Shown here piece by piece: positions 62,546 to 64,000 of a stretch of DNA of 64,000 bases. Below the pieces are notes generated by a model. It worked only from the letters and a program-made list of their open reading frames with translations. It did not search any database and was not told the DNA's origin. Position 1 is the first letter of the stretch. Every line of letters starts with the position of its first letter. A program made the position numbers and the translations under genes. The stretch lies in assembly GCF_015832195.1 (NCBI RefSeq), contig NC_052016.1:28231129-28295128 (forward strand), given 5' to 3'. Source of the stretch: Motacilla alba alba (Eukaryota > Chordata > Aves > Passeriformes > Motacillidae).

Positions 62546-62690
62546 TCTTGGTCCCAGCCACACCTCGCCACACTTTCATTCTTGTTCCATGACTTCATGG
62601 AAGAAGCCTTTCCTGCTTCTGTGTTTTCACTAGGGCAAGTATTGCTTTTCCAATTGCTTAGTGCTTCAAAACTTAATTACTGTGGGCTCG

Positions 62691-62693
<3 letters not shown>

Positions 62694-62727
<34 letters not shown>
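62694..62727. repeat. (TG)n microsatellite
   Basis: Seventeen GT dinucleotides, about 350 bp upstream of the candidate MYH15 start site and about 150 bp beyond the M-CAT motifs. Confidence 0.95.
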
Positions 62728-62732
<5 letters not shown>

Positions 62733-64000
62733 AAGACTATTCAGACATAACTCCTTTGGAATATGAAAATCAAAACATTTTGCGCCAGGAATAAGTGATT
62801 ATTAAGGGAATTTGGTTACATGAGCCAAATTTCCATCAAGCAAAGTGCTAGGAAGTGGATTCTCACATCTCAGCTAAGGGCTTTAAAAGCCCTTTTTGGG
62901 CCCCAGGAGTTTTAAAGCCAAGACTTCTGCCTGGAAAGTGAATCACAGATAAAGAACAAAGTAAGCATCAATTTTAGCAAGTCCTTTTCTTCAGGAAACT
63001 AATTTATGAGTCCAAATTTATGCAATGTCTGGCCCTTTTATTGTAAACTCATTTTTTCCTGTGAAACAAGCACCACGAGTAACTCAGGTCTCATTTCATT
63101 GCAACCCACAAATAACAAAACAACTGACACTGCCAGACTGATTTGCTTTTACCAGCAGAGGTATATATATATGTTTCCTTTAGTTCTAGCATAAGCTGAA
63201 TATAAAAGCAGAAAAGAAAATAAATACTGTGGATAATGCTCGTTGGCCACAAGGGAAGACAATATATTTGTGTTCTACAAAACTCAATTCCAAGGAAGCA
63301 AGGAAGGAGCTTATCCACAACTTCATTGAATTCCTAGATACCCACAGGAACAAGTGGCTTGGTTTGTGACCAGGCAAGAAGGAAAATGTATGCATAGTGA
63401 GTCTGCTATTTTTAAAGCTGTTATGCTGATGACTGGACAGGGACAGGTTGTACAGACAAAGTTAGTTTGTAAGAAACAGGAATTTCTGGAAGTGATAGGC
63501 TCAAAGACAGGAGACTGATGTGGAAGCTCTGAGGATTTGAGCACTTTGGTAACTTGGTATTTTTAGCATTTGTGGAATGCAACCAAGAGATAGAGAATCA
63601 CTACTCCTGTGCTAGAGATATGCTCTGGCTTTTGGCTGCTGAGGTGAACAGTGAGTGGTTGTATAAACTCAAGCAGATGCTCCTGATCACATAATTTGGA
63701 AACAAGGTAAATCACAAGCATCACCAAGCTTTATGGACATTGTTAATCTGCTGAGAAGACTGAGAATGTGATTATTTCAAGCCATGAGGATATAAAATTC
63801 TGATACTCTCTCCCTCTTGCTCCTCTCTCACATAGCCAGGACCTTTACTTCTAAACACAATATTCTCATTTACCACCTACATTGCTTAGAAGAAGCCATC
63901 TTCTTACAAATACACTGTTATCATTTACATATTTTCTGTTCTTCAAATATTCAGCTTTCATCAGTCCTGCATGAACACTACAGTCTTGCTCCTACGCCTC
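62728..64000. other. Flanking region upstream of MYH15
   Basis: About 1.3 kb without a recognised gene, RNA or mobile element. Short open frames here resemble no protein I know. In mammals the next gene in this direction is, as I recall, CIP2A; no exon of it is visible. Confidence 0.6.

Overview
This window is vertebrate nuclear DNA from a bird. The avian call rests on two CR1 LINE fragments with typical chicken-repeat-1 3' ends, LTR remnants resembling bird ERVL-type LTRs, and short introns. The gene order IFT57 - HHLA2 - MYH15 is the one I recall from human 3q13. The species cannot be fixed from the sequence alone.

Layout. (1) Positions 1-2909, minus strand: the first three coding exons of IFT57 (intraflagellar transport complex B). 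The gene starts in a CpG island at about 2.6-3.26 kb and runs off the left edge. (2) Positions 3.27-7.0 kb: a CR1 fragment and otherwise unassigned DNA upstream of HHLA2. (3) Positions 7012-15.0 kb, plus strand: a complete seven-exon HHLA2 coding region (B7 family, B7-H7; 409 codons). It encodes a signal peptide, V-C-V Ig domains, a transmembrane segment and a tyrosine-containing tail. (4) Positions 15.0-16.87 kb: a tail-to-tail interval with two decayed LTRs and a degenerate minisatellite. (5) Positions 16.87-62.35 kb, minus strand: a complete MYH15 sarcomeric myosin heavy chain gene. I assembled 42 coding exons by hand. All splice phases agree, and the exons sum to 5,814 nt (1,937 residues plus stop). 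A candidate cardiac-type promoter and a short noncoding first exon lie at about 62.33-62.53 kb. (6) Positions 62.55-64 kb: flanking DNA with a TG microsatellite and no gene recognised.

The three genes are functionally unrelated: ciliary transport, T/NK-cell co-signalling and muscle contraction. What links them is conserved synteny. I found no sign of a novel gene cluster. The points most worth a second look are in gene structure: the tandem YxxL tail of this HHLA2 and its frame-switching 77-nt exon; the 18-nt in-frame loop-1 microexon of MYH15; the split and merged MYH15 exons relative to the MYH7-type layout; and the candidate MYH15 promoter.
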